Shown in pieces: positions 8,005-16,584 of a stretch of 64,000 nucleotides of DNA. The first letter of the stretch is position 1. Every line of letters begins with the position of its first letter. The stretch covers positions 1-64,000 of the forward strand of contig NZ_PVXP01000011.1 of assembly GCF_002995845.1 (NCBI RefSeq), given 5' to 3'. A program made the translations under genes and the position numbers. The notes under the pieces were generated by a model. The model was given only the letters and a program-made list of their open reading frames with translations. It ran no database searches and had not been told where the DNA came from. Origin of the DNA: Clostridium luticellarii (lineage in GTDB: Bacteria > Bacillota > Clostridia > Clostridiales > Clostridiaceae).

Positions 8005-9369
8005 TTATTTTTTCAGTTCCAGTTCCGGCAATTTTTTGTAGAACATACCCGAGATAAAAGTAGCAATAGGCAATATATAACATAAAAATGCATAAGGTGA
8101 ATACCTGATGGAAGATATCCCTGTAAGAGCCAGTATAAACAGGGAATTTCCATTCCAGGGTATAAGCGGCGCTATAATAATTCCAGTGTCCGATATAGTC
8201 CTTGACAAGATATGACTGGGAATTTTTAATTCTTCATATTTATCTCTCAATAATTCTCCAGGCATTATCACACCTACACTTTGATCACACAATAGGGTTA
8301 ACATTCCACTTATAATTCCCGTCTTTAAAATAAGTTCCCCTCTTCCCTTAACATTGTGAATTATTTTATCCACCACCGGATTTATAAAACCCGTACCTTT
8401 GAATATACTGCTGAGGGCAATAGCCATCATTATTATAAAAATTATACCGATTACAGATTTAATTCCACCTCCATCTAATATTTTATTCAGCTCTTGGGAT
8501 CCTGTAACTTTACTATAGCCCCACAATATATACTCAAAAATTTTTACTATGGACACCTTTTGTATGAATATGCTTACAAGTGCTCCTGCAATTAATCCTA
8601 ATGAAAGTGATTTAATTACCCCTATTCCCAAAAAACACATTGCAAATACAGCAGCCAGCACCAATAAAAGAAATGGAGATACAAAAAAATTTTCTTCGAT
8701 AGAATTTTTAAAACCACTTAAATTTCCGTTGAATACAATACAATTTTTCCCAATATAAAAATATACAGCTGCTGCAGCTGCATAGGCGGGCAAAAGGGTC
8801 TTACACATGGAAAACAAAGCTTTTCTATATGAAACCTTTGTAATGGACAGCATAAGGTTTGCCAATCCTGAAATTGGAGAAAGCTTGTCCGCTAAAAATG
8901 CCCCTGAAACAACTGCTCCTAACAAGATATAATCCGGGCCGTGAAATACTTTTCCAAGCCCTATAAGTGCAATTCCTACAGTACTTATAGCAGCAATGGA
9001 CGACCCTATAAAAATTGAAACCACAGATGTAAATATAAATGCTGCCAGTATTAAATTTTTTCCTATAAAATAATCAAATCCATAAAATATCATAGCAGGT
9101 ATAGTTCCGGAAGAAAACCATATTGGAATAGTTATGCCCACTAAAAGTATTAAAATAAATAATTCCCTGCATTCCACAAGACTATTTTTTATCATTGTAA
9201 TAAGTTCCTTGAAAGTAAATCCATCTTTTATAAACAGGCATGATGAGAAAATCACACTGATAAAAAGAGCATAGAACAGGTAGATTCCCGCTGCCACACA
9301 AATTATAATGGACATAAATGTAACCAGCAAAATTATTGTCCTGCTGCCTTTGTAAACCTTCTTCTCCAT
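8005..9369 (-). CDS. nhaC: NhaC-family Na+/H+ antiporter
   Basis: 454-residue polytopic protein with about eleven hydrophobic segments and the NhaC/ion-transporter superfamily signature around AVVSGAFLADKLSPISGLANLM. NhaC proteins exchange Na+ (some K+ or malate) for H+; the exact substrate cannot be read. The start follows AAGGGAGGATTAAAA. It is the second gene after the Nramp relative, 80 bases downstream on the same strand, so both probably share a transcript. It converges with mntH, leaving 15 bases between stops. Confidence 0.85.
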   Translation of the reverse strand: MEKKVYKGSRTIILLVTFMSIIICVAAGIYLFYALFISVIFSSCLFIKDGFTFKELITMIKNSLVECRELFILILLVGITIPIWFSSGTIPAMIFYGFDYFIGKNLILAAFIFTSVVSIFIGSSIAAISTVGIALIGLGKVFHGPDYILLGAVVSGAFLADKLSPISGLANLMLSITKVSYRKALFSMCKTLLPAYAAAAAVYFYIGKNCIVFNGNLSGFKNSIEENFFVSPFLLLVLAAVFAMCFLGIGVIKSLSLGLIAGALVSIFIQKVSIVKIFEYILWGYSKVTGSQELNKILDGGGIKSVIGIIFIIMMAIALSSIFKGTGFINPVVDKIIHNVKGRGELILKTGIISGMLTLLCDQSVGVIMPGELLRDKYEELKIPSHILSRTISDTGIIIAPLIPWNGNSLFILALTGISSIRYSPYAFLCYILPIATFISGMFYKKLPELELKK

Positions 9370-9449
9370 TTTTAATCCTCCCTTGAAAAGTATTGTAACA
9401 TTGGCATATTCAAATCACAAGTATTAAGATAATGACGTCCTCCATATGC

Positions 9450-10766
9450 TTACAATACGAAAGAATGCACTATAAAAAACAGAGCTGCCCCAATCAATAA
9501 GGCCGTAACTGCACAGGCCCTTATATTCACAAACAAACTGTTTTTGTAGTTTCCCATTAGCTCTTTTTTATTTGTAAATACCACTAAAAAAATCAATATT
9601 GGAATTATCAAAAGACCACCTATAACCTGCGTCAAAAGAGCCATATAATTTAATGGAAGATTGGGTATTAGCAGAATAAAAGCCGCTATTACAGCACTTC
9701 CGGCATATACAGCATAAAACTTAGGTGCTTCGTTTATCTTATCGTTTAAACTGTGAGGCCATTTAAACGCTTCTGCAGCACACCAGGAGGAAGACAGATC
9801 TATTGTAATGGAAGTAAGAAGTCCTGCATTAAATATTCCCACTGCAAACAGTATACCTGCTATTTTCCCCATATTATCTTCAAAGGCTTTTATTATCATA
9901 GCTGGTCCAGCACTTTCTATATTGCCAATATGCCCAAATAATGCCGCACCGGAGATAATTATGCAAACAGCTACTATCACTTGAATTATACACCCTATTA
10001 GAGTGTCAATACGTCCAATGTGAATATGTTCTTCAACTGCCCCTCTATCTATACAGGCACTTCCCTGAAAAAATATCATCCAGGGAGCTACTGAGTTCCC
10101 TACAATCGCAGCAATATACCATGACATATCAGGACTGTATCCGGTATAATTCCAGCTTGCAAAAGTATTTAACATGGATTGTATATCAGGTTTAGACATG
10201 AAGGCAATTACAATAAACACTATATTGATAATTCCCATAAAAAGTGCTATTTTCTCTCTTTTCAAATAACCTTTAAAAGTCATAATTGACAGCATTAATC
10301 CTAAACTAATTACTGTTCCCAGCCAAAAAGGTACTCCAATCATGACAAGACCTGTTGTGGTTCCCATAAACTCAGTAACCAGCATTAAAATATTTTCAAT
10401 AAGTAAAGTATATAGCTGATATTTCATCCAAAAATTTCCGTAATATTTTCCAATAAGGGCTACAAATCCTTTCCGACTTACATTCCCAAGCCGCATGGAC
10501 ATTTCCTGAACTGTGTAAGTGAGTATACTAAGGCAAATAGTAAGAGGTATAAAAAAACTTATGCCGAATTTGGCACCTGTTATGCAATATGAAATAATTC
10601 CTCCTGCATCATTGTCCCCCATTGCTGCCAGAACTCCAGGGCCTATAAGGGACAACATCAGTATATTCAGTTTCAACTTATTATTTTCCATCCTGCCTGT
10701 CATATTTTCAAACTTTGAATTGTTTATGTTAAGTTCATTTAAACTATTCTCATTTAGCTGATTCAT
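9450..10766 (-). CDS. Divergent Nramp-family divalent metal transporter (NRMT-like)
   Basis: 438-residue Nramp homologue with about eleven membrane segments and a ~30-residue polar N-terminus. In TM1 the canonical DPGN is replaced by DNDAGG, and in TM6 the MPH motif is replaced by VAPWMIFFQ, so the methionine ligand is lost. In known families, loss of that methionine goes with transport of harder ions such as Mg2+ (NRMT branch). The substrate here is therefore likely not the same as that of the MntH at 6136; Mg2+ or Mn2+ is inference. The start follows GGGGG with 9-base spacing. It is divergent from an XRE regulator with a perfect palindrome between them. Confidence 0.8.
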   Translation of the reverse strand: MNQLNENSLNELNINNSKFENMTGRMENNKLKLNILMLSLIGPGVLAAMGDNDAGGIISYCITGAKFGISFFIPLTICLSILTYTVQEMSMRLGNVSRKGFVALIGKYYGNFWMKYQLYTLLIENILMLVTEFMGTTTGLVMIGVPFWLGTVISLGLMLSIMTFKGYLKREKIALFMGIINIVFIVIAFMSKPDIQSMLNTFASWNYTGYSPDMSWYIAAIVGNSVAPWMIFFQGSACIDRGAVEEHIHIGRIDTLIGCIIQVIVAVCIIISGAALFGHIGNIESAGPAMIIKAFEDNMGKIAGILFAVGIFNAGLLTSITIDLSSSWCAAEAFKWPHSLNDKINEAPKFYAVYAGSAVIAAFILLIPNLPLNYMALLTQVIGGLLIIPILIFLVVFTNKKELMGNYKNSLFVNIRACAVTALLIGAALFFIVHSFVL

Positions 10767-10857
10767 TTACTCATACCCCCATATTACTACTCGAACAACT
10801 ACGGATAATATATACTATACTTTTGTACATGAATTGTTACTTATAGCTCAAATTATC

Positions 10858-10874
10858 GTTGAAATAATTTCAAC
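10858..10874. promoter_or_regulatory. Perfect 17-base palindrome in the divergent nramp/XRE intergenic region
   Basis: GTTGAAATAATTTCAAC reads the same on both strands (8-1-8). It lies between the minus-strand Nramp relative and the plus-strand XRE regulator, a typical place for an autoregulatory operator. No T-run follows it, so it is not a terminator. Confidence 0.6.
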
Positions 10875-10959
10875 AGTTTTATATACTAATCAGCATTTTA
10901 GCGCATATAATTTACTATAGATAATATGATTGTCCAATAAATTAAGGAGTGAATAAAGC

Positions 10960-11586
10960 GTGTATGAGAAAAAATCTGAACTTGGAGCCCTTATCCGGGA
11001 GCTATTGAAAAAGAACTCGCTTTCTATGCGTAAACTCAGTGCTTTAAGCGGTATAGACACCGCAACTATTTCAAGAATTGTAAATGGAAAACAACGTGCA
11101 AATATGAAACATATCCAAAGCTTTGCCAAATATTTAAATGTACCTATGGAAAAATTGCTGATAGCGGATGGATATGACATAGACATTTTAAAACAAGAAC
11201 TTTTAAAATTTTCAAACCTGCTGGATTACAACTATGATCTATGTAAAATAGAAGATGAACTGGAAAAATACAAAAAATATGCTGCTACAAAAGAGGGTAA
11301 AAATATTATATATAAGAATTTTAAAGAGAAGATAGATGCTGTAAATGGAAGCGGACTATTTGTGGATGAATTAAAACAGATGTATGAAAAATTTTGTAAT
11401 GACACTTCTTCAGAAGAAATTCGTGTTTTACTTGGAAGCGGGCTTTTATATTTCATACTTTCAGTGGACATTATTCCCGACTATGTATTTCCCCTTGGAT
11501 ATCTAGATGATGTCATAGCTATAAAATTAGTACTTCATCATATTGCAGAAGTAAATGCCAGGAACGAAAAACTGCTTCAAAAATAA
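10960..11586 (+). CDS. XRE-family regulator fused to a DUF1232 (YkvA) membrane domain
   Basis: 208 residues. The first ~70 form a Cro/C1 helix-turn-helix (LIRELLKKNSLSMRKLSALSGIDTATISRIVNGKQRAN). A charged, probably helical middle (80-145) follows, then a DUF1232/YkvA segment with GLLYFILSVDIIPDYVFPLGYLDDV, usually a membrane-associated hairpin. GTG 10960 is the start, 9 bases after AAGGAGTG. The fusion suggests a regulator held at, or sensing, the membrane. It faces the Nramp relative, and the palindrome at 10858 is a reasonable binding site. The effector is unknown. Confidence 0.82.
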   Translation: MYEKKSELGALIRELLKKNSLSMRKLSALSGIDTATISRIVNGKQRANMKHIQSFAKYLNVPMEKLLIADGYDIDILKQELLKFSNLLDYNYDLCKIEDELEKYKKYAATKEGKNIIYKNFKEKIDAVNGSGLFVDELKQMYEKFCNDTSSEEIRVLLGSGLLYFILSVDIIPDYVFPLGYLDDVIAIKLVLHHIAEVNARNEKLLQK

Positions 11587-11633
11587 TATTAACCCATTGT
11601 ACAATCCAACCGAAATTGTATCATTAAAATAAT

Positions 11634-11662
11634 CGGCACCAAATCCACATGATCTGGTGCCG
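11634..11662 (-). terminator. Terminator of the metA/pnp minus-strand unit
   Basis: CGGCACCA (11634-11641) pairs with TGGTGCCG (11655-11662). The minus-strand tail ATTATTTTAATG follows the stem, just after the purine nucleoside phosphorylase stop. Confidence 0.75.
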
Positions 11663-11666
11663 GTAA

Positions 11667-12485
11667 TTACAGGCGTTTAACTATTTCCTTAGTAAAATCT
11701 ATGAATTTCTCACTGACTGCAGCAGAAGCTTTTATGACTTCCTCATGGCTCAGCCGGTGATCTAATATTCCAGCCGCCATATTGGTTATGCAGGATAATC
11801 CCAGGACTTTTATACCGCTGTAATTGGCCGCAATTACTTCAGGAACTGTGGACATTCCCACTGCATCCCCGCCCAGTATGCCCAGCATATTTATCTCAGC
11901 CGGTGTCTCATAACTGGGGCCGGTCATGTATGCATACACTCCCTCCTGAAGAAAAATTCCCAATTTAAGCGCTGTCTTTTTTGCAATCTCCCTGAGTTCT
12001 CTATCATAGGCCTCAGACATATCCGGGAATCTGGGGCCGAACTTATCTGAATTCTGTCCTATAAGTGGATTTTGTCCTGACAGATTTATATGGTCTTTTA
12101 TAAGCATCAGATCTCCACTGCTGTATTTTTTATTTATTCCACCTGAAGCATTGGTAACTATGAGAATTTCAACGCCCATCATTTTCATAACCATAATGGG
12201 AAAAACCACTTCTTTCATCGAAAAACCCTCATAATAGTGAAACCTGCCCTGCATGGCAACTACAGTCTTACCCTGAAGTTTTCCTATAACAAGGCAGTTT
12301 TTGTGCCCTTGTACCGTAGAAACTGGAAAATAAGGAATTTCACTGTACTTATACACTTTGGCATCTTCAATTTCATCAGCTATTTTTCCCAGACCAGAAC
12401 CCAGTATAATTCCTATTTTAGGCTTTAATTTCATGTCTGAATTTATATAGTCCACTGCTTCTCTAACATTCTGACTCAAATTCAT
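11667..12485 (-). CDS. punA: Purine-nucleoside phosphorylase
   Basis: 272-residue trimeric-type PNP that splits purine (deoxy)nucleosides with phosphate for salvage. Visible family motifs are GIILGSGLG (phosphate loop), VQGHKNCLVIG, MQGRFHYYEG, VTNASGGIN, GPSYETPAEI and VGMSTVPEVIAAN. Length is typical. It follows metA by 50 bases on the same strand and may be co-transcribed, though purine salvage and methionine synthesis have no direct link. Confidence 0.95.
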   Translation of the reverse strand: MNLSQNVREAVDYINSDMKLKPKIGIILGSGLGKIADEIEDAKVYKYSEIPYFPVSTVQGHKNCLVIGKLQGKTVVAMQGRFHYYEGFSMKEVVFPIMVMKMMGVEILIVTNASGGINKKYSSGDLMLIKDHINLSGQNPLIGQNSDKFGPRFPDMSEAYDRELREIAKKTALKLGIFLQEGVYAYMTGPSYETPAEINMLGILGGDAVGMSTVPEVIAANYSGIKVLGLSCITNMAAGILDHRLSHEEVIKASAAVSEKFIDFTKEIVKRL

Positions 12486-12535
12486 AATATAGCGCTAAAT
12501 TCAATAATGAATGTAACGTCTCTCACTCTCCCAAC

Positions 12536-13480
12536 TTATTTTATTCTGTCCAATTTTTTCAACGGCTCCATGGCATTTAGATTATACGGTGTTTCCTGAT
12601 AAACATAATAATTAAGCCAATTGGAAAACAATAAATTGGCATGTCCCCTCCATTTAACCACCGGATCCTTTGCAGGATCATCCTGCGGAAAATAATTTTT
12701 CGGTACTTTTATATTGATTCCCCTTGCTCTGTCTCTTAAATATTCTGATTTTAAGGTTAGAGGATCATATTCGGAATGTCCCGTAACAAAAATTTGTCTG
12801 CCATTTTTGGCTACAACCAGATATACTCCTGCCTCTTCTGATTCGGACAGTAACGTAAGCTCATCCACTTTTTCTATATCCTCTCTCCTCACTTCTGTAT
12901 GTCTGGAATGTGGTGCAAAAAATTCATCATCAAACCCCCTAACTAATTTAATATCTCTTTGTAAAACTCTATGCTTAAATACTCCAAACATTTTTTCCTT
13001 TAAAGCATATTTCGGAATGTCATAATGATAGTATAATCCCGCCTGGGCACCCCAGCATATATGCAAAGTGGAGTATACATTGTGTATGCTCCATTCCATT
13101 ATATCCTCAACTTCTTTCCAATAATTAACTTGTTCAAATTCCAGTTGCTCTACAGGAGCTCCTGTAATTATCAATCCGTCAAACTTTTCATCTCTTACAT
13201 CGTCAAAAGTCTTATAGAAATTAGTCAAATATTCCTCGGAAGTATTTTTAGATATATGAGTTTTTGGATGGAGTAATTCAACTTCAATCTGCAGTGCAGT
13301 ATTACCTATAAGCCTTAAAAGCTGAACTTCCGTGGTAATCTTAACTGGCATCAGATTTAAAATTGCAATTTTAAGAGGTCTTATATCCTGGTGAAATGCT
13401 TCATTTTCAGGCATGACAAATATATTTTCCCTGTTCAAAATTTCAGCAGCCGGTAAATTATCTCTTATCTTTATTGGCAT
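12536..13480 (-). CDS. metA: Homoserine O-acyltransferase MetA (predicted acetyl-CoA type)
   Basis: First step of methionine synthesis from homoserine. The 314-residue protein shows the MetA fold of class I glutamine amidotransferase type: NLMPVK, the acyl-enzyme cysteine in HICWGAQAG, and the catalytic His and Glu in VTGHSEYD. In [11 protein letters not shown] a Glu stands where succinyl-CoA enzymes such as E. coli MetA have Gly (GAPLG); this residue is known to switch specificity to acetyl-CoA, so homoserine O-acetyltransferase is more likely despite the usual succinyltransferase name. The ribosome site AAGGGGTGATAAC precedes the ATG. No S-box riboswitch is visible upstream. Confidence 0.94.
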   Translation of the reverse strand: MPIKIRDNLPAAEILNRENIFVMPENEAFHQDIRPLKIAILNLMPVKITTEVQLLRLIGNTALQIEVELLHPKTHISKNTSEEYLTNFYKTFDDVRDEKFDGLIITGAPVEQLEFEQVNYWKEVEDIMEWSIHNVYSTLHICWGAQAGLYYHYDIPKYALKEKMFGVFKHRVLQRDIKLVRGFDDEFFAPHSRHTEVRREDIEKVDELTLLSESEEAGVYLVVAKNGRQIFVTGHSEYDPLTLKSEYLRDRARGINIKVPKNYFPQDDPAKDPVVKWRGHANLLFSNWLNYYVYQETPYNLNAMEPLKKLDRIK

Positions 13481-13517
13481 GTTATCACCCCTTAATTATT
13501 AACTTTTATTAAGCCTT

Positions 13518-13547
13518 ATTATAACATAGCAACTTATATAAATACAA
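13518..13547 (-). promoter_or_regulatory. Promoter of metA
   Basis: Minus-strand TTGTAT (13547-13542) and TATAAT (13523-13518) with an 18-base spacer, about 40 bases before the metA start. Confidence 0.5.
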
Positions 13548-13657
13548 CAGTACCAGCTAATGTATACTTCTAAAAAATCCTCTGTGCACCTATCACTATT
13601 TACTAAAAAGTAGTATTATAATTATGAAAACTCCATTAAATCAAAGAGGTGATTTTA

Positions 13658-15061
13658 TTGAGTATAGATGGTTTTTACTTGTCTCCACATCCCCCGATAA
13701 TAATTCCTGAGGTGGGAAAAGGTGAAGAAAACAAAATAGCTGACACCATAAAAAGTTTAAATGAAATATCCAGGGACGTCGCAAAAAAGTCCCCTGATAC
13801 TATAGTAGTAATCACTCCACACGGTACTATGTTCAGGGATGCCGTGGCAATTGCCTTTGGCAGCACCATAAGAGGAAGTTTTAAGGATTTTGGAGCTGGT
13901 TCCATTTCTATGAAGCTGCCTATAAACCAAAAGCTTACAAGTGAAATATATCAGATGTCACTGGAACAAAAAATCCCTGCTGTAATGGCAGACAATTCAC
14001 TGCTGTTCAGGTATAAAAAATCCATCCGCCTGGATCACGGAGCCATGATTCCCCTTTATTTCATAAATAAGCAGTATGCAAATTATAAACTGGTTCATAT
14101 CACTTATGCTCCAATAGATGATATAGAACTCTACAAATTTGGCATGGTGATAAATAGAGCTGTAGACAAGTTACATGAAAAAACCGTCATAATAGCAAGC
14201 GGTGATCTATCACACAAGCTTAAAGAAGAAGGGCCTTACGGTTATAATCCAAATGGTGAAAAATTTGATAAAGAATTTCTAAATGCCCTGAAAAGAGGCA
14301 GCGTTCCCGATATTTTCAATCTGGATAAAACCATGATATACAATGCCGGAGAATGTGGAAGGCGCTCCATACTCATCATGCTGGGGGCATTAGAAGGCAA
14401 AAAATTCAAAGGTGAACTTCTAAGCTATGAAGGTCCTTTTGGCGTGGGATACGGTGTTATGAAATTCAATATTGTCTCGCAGGATATTTCAATGCTTAAA
14501 ATTCTAGAGGAAAATATAGAGCATGAATACGAGAAAAAATTAAATGGAGAAGACCCTTATGTTCGTCTGGCCAGAGAAAATTTAGCAAATTATTTAGTTG
14601 AAGGTAAACCATTGACTAAATTACCGGATTATGTAACATCAGAAATGAAAGAAAGCAGAAAGGCTGTTTTTGTATCATTGAAAAAGTACGACAGATTAAG
14701 AGGCTGCATAGGAACCCTGCTGCCAGCCACTGATTCCACAGCAGAGGAAATCATAAGAAATTCCATAGAAGCTGGAACCTCCGATCCGAGATTTATAGCT
14801 GTAGACAAATCAGAACTTATGGACATAAGTTTTTCTGTAGATGTACTCACCACCCCTGAAATCTGCAGTAAAAATGATTTAAACCCTAAAGAATACGGAG
14901 TTATTGTAAGAAAGGGCCCTAAGGTAGGAGTCCTGCTTCCAAATCTGGAGGGCATAGATACCGTAGATAAACAGCTGTCCATTGCTTTAGAGAAGGGAAA
15001 TATAGATCCCGATGAAAAGTATACTGTGGAAAGATTCAAAGTAGTAAGACATACGGAATAA
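13658..15061 (+). CDS. amrA: AmmeMemoRadiSam protein: MEMO1-like dioxygenase fold fused to AMMECR1
   Basis: 467 residues. The N-terminal ~265 residues are a MEMO1/LigB-like domain with likely metal ligands in LSPHPPIIIPE, RLDHGAMIPLYF and ASGDLSHKL, and NAGECGRRSI near its end. Residues about 285-465 are an AMMECR1 domain with the conserved LRGCIGTLLP and EAGTSDPRF. The two are separate proteins in many organisms. Start TTG 13658 is preferred because AGAGGTG (13645-13651) is correctly spaced, while the GTG at 13649 lies inside that site. The radical SAM partner follows after 24 bases. The system's biochemical function remains poorly defined. Confidence 0.88.
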   Translation: MSIDGFYLSPHPPIIIPEVGKGEENKIADTIKSLNEISRDVAKKSPDTIVVITPHGTMFRDAVAIAFGSTIRGSFKDFGAGSISMKLPINQKLTSEIYQMSLEQKIPAVMADNSLLFRYKKSIRLDHGAMIPLYFINKQYANYKLVHITYAPIDDIELYKFGMVINRAVDKLHEKTVIIASGDLSHKLKEEGPYGYNPNGEKFDKEFLNALKRGSVPDIFNLDKTMIYNAGECGRRSILIMLGALEGKKFKGELLSYEGPFGVGYGVMKFNIVSQDISMLKILEENIEHEYEKKLNGEDPYVRLARENLANYLVEGKPLTKLPDYVTSEMKESRKAVFVSLKKYDRLRGCIGTLLPATDSTAEEIIRNSIEAGTSDPRFIAVDKSELMDISFSVDVLTTPEICSKNDLNPKEYGVIVRKGPKVGVLLPNLEGIDTVDKQLSIALEKGNIDPDEKYTVERFKVVRHTE

Positions 15062-15085
15062 TAAAAAATTGCGAGGCGGTACAGT

Positions 15086-15943
15086 ATGAAAAAAGAAGCT
15101 GAATTTTACGAAAAATTGAACAGCAACAGAGTTCACTGCTGTCTATGTCCCCATAATTGTGCCATAGATGAAAATGATTTTGGGAAATGCAGAGTAAGAT
15201 CTAATAAAGGCGGAAAACTGTTTACTGTGAATTATGGGGAAATAACTTCTCTTTCTCTGGACCCCATAGAAAAAAAACCTCTTTACTATTTTAGACCTTC
15301 CACTTATATATTATCCGCAGGAAGTTTTGGATGTAATTTCACCTGCAGCTTCTGCCAAAATTATATTATTTCCCAGTTCAGGGCAAAGAGCCGTTTTATT
15401 CCACCTGAACAGCTCATAAAGGCAGTATTGACCACTGAAGATAATATAGGTATTGCCTTTACCTACAACGAACCCACCATATGGTATGAATATGTATATG
15501 ATTGTGCAAAGCTTTTAAAAGAAACAGATAAAAATTTCTCGGTGGTACTTGTAACCAATGGATACATCAACGAAAAACCTTTAAGAAAGCTTATCCCATA
15601 TGTAGATGCCATGAACATAGATTTGAAAAGCTCCAGCAATAAATATTACAGGGACATCTGCGGCGGGGACTTGACTCCAGTGCTCAATACCATAAAAATT
15701 TCAGCTGAAAGCTGTCATGTTGAAATAACCAATTTACTGGTAACCTGTGAAAATGACAATCTGGATGAAGTAAAATTCATAGCACAGTTTTTAAATTCCA
15801 TAGACAGGAACATCCCTCTTCATCTCACCAGATATTTTCCAAGATATAAATTTGATAATCCCCCTACAGATATGAAATTCATGCTAAAGGCAAAAGAAAC
15901 TGCCAGCGCATATCTCAATAGGGTTTGCCTGGGAAATATATAA
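15086..15943 (+). CDS. amrS: AmmeMemoRadiSam system radical SAM enzyme
   Basis: 285-residue radical SAM protein of the PflA-like group. An N-terminal zinc-finger-like CCLCPHNCAIDENDFGKC precedes the [4Fe-4S] motif CNFTCSFC (CxxxCxxC), then AFTYNEPTIW, VTNGYI and the strand MNIDLKSSSNKYYRDICGGD. The ribosome site GCGAGGCGG precedes the ATG. It forms a two-gene operon with the MEMO/AMMECR1 fusion. The substrate and product are unknown; glycyl-radical activation is one possibility by resemblance to PflA. Confidence 0.92.
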   Translation: MKKEAEFYEKLNSNRVHCCLCPHNCAIDENDFGKCRVRSNKGGKLFTVNYGEITSLSLDPIEKKPLYYFRPSTYILSAGSFGCNFTCSFCQNYIISQFRAKSRFIPPEQLIKAVLTTEDNIGIAFTYNEPTIWYEYVYDCAKLLKETDKNFSVVLVTNGYINEKPLRKLIPYVDAMNIDLKSSSNKYYRDICGGDLTPVLNTIKISAESCHVEITNLLVTCENDNLDEVKFIAQFLNSIDRNIPLHLTRYFPRYKFDNPPTDMKFMLKAKETASAYLNRVCLGNI

Positions 15944-15970
15944 AAACAAGTTATATTATTCCAGTAACTT

Positions 15971-16306
15971 CTAACCTCTTGGATAATACATTATTACCAG
16001 AACCCCGACAAGTGCAATAGCTCCTCCAATTAGGTCGAACTTATCAGGTACCACATTATCTATTTTCCATCCCCATAAAATTGAAAGAAAAATAAATATT
16101 CCACCATAGGCTGCATATACCCTGCCAAAGGTGGCACCCGAGGGCTGAAAGGTTGGTACTATTCCATAAATAATTAAGCTTAAAGCTCCAAGTAAACCGT
16201 ATAATGCACTTTTGCCATCTCTGATCCACAGCCACATAAAATATCCTCCGCCTATTTCAAACAATCCTGCCAGTATAAAATAAAATATTGATTTAAATAT
16301 TTCCAT
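15971..16306 (-). CDS. YnfA family (UPF0060) membrane protein
   Basis: 111-residue protein with four hydrophobic helices and the family's conserved [41 protein letters not shown] and [21 protein letters not shown]. Start ATG 16306 gives the normal YnfA length (~108); AAAGGAG lies 11 bases before it. YnfA resembles small multidrug resistance (EmrE-type) folds, but function is not settled. It is a single gene converging on the AmmeMemoRadiSam operon. Confidence 0.88.
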   Translation of the reverse strand: MEIFKSIFYFILAGLFEIGGGYFMWLWIRDGKSALYGLLGALSLIIYGIVPTFQPSGATFGRVYAAYGGIFIFLSILWGWKIDNVVPDKFDLIGGAIALVGVLVIMYYPRG

Positions 16307-16455
16307 CTTGGCAATATCTCCTTTCACTATGTTACTCCCTTTATACATATCACGTGTAAATATATTTTGCAATATTTCTCAAAATTTCCCTGGAAATATT
16401 TCATAAATTTTTCTTCTTTTTCTATTTTAATTATTTTTTATATTTCAATATAATA

Positions 16456-16484
16456 TTGACTATTGAAGCAGCATATGGTAAATT
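16456..16484 (+). promoter_or_regulatory. Promoter of the CWB2 surface-protein operon
   Basis: TTGACT (16456-16461) and TAAATT (16479-16484) are 17 bases apart. The predicted start near 16491 lies a few bases before a Fur box. Confidence 0.6.
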
Positions 16485-16493
16485 GTTTTAATA

Positions 16494-16518
16494 GATGATA
16501 ATGAATATCATTGTCATC
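16494..16518. promoter_or_regulatory. Fur box before the CWB2 surface-protein operon
   Basis: The core GATAATGAATATCATTGTC (16497-16515) matches the 19-base Fur consensus at 16 positions by eye. The 25-base region is a near-perfect palindrome (two mismatched pairs, GATGA on the left and TCATC on the right). It lies at about +4 to +28 of the predicted transcript, the same layout as the feo Fur box. Confidence 0.78.
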
Positions 16519-16584
16519 TATTAGCAAGGCTGCAGTTTTTACTTGTAACCTTGCTATCCAATTAAATTTTTAGGGGGGATCTAT

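Noticed and set aside
13481-13640. S-box or T-box before metA
   Set aside because: Only a simple promoter and a short leader are present; no room or conserved motif for a riboswitch.
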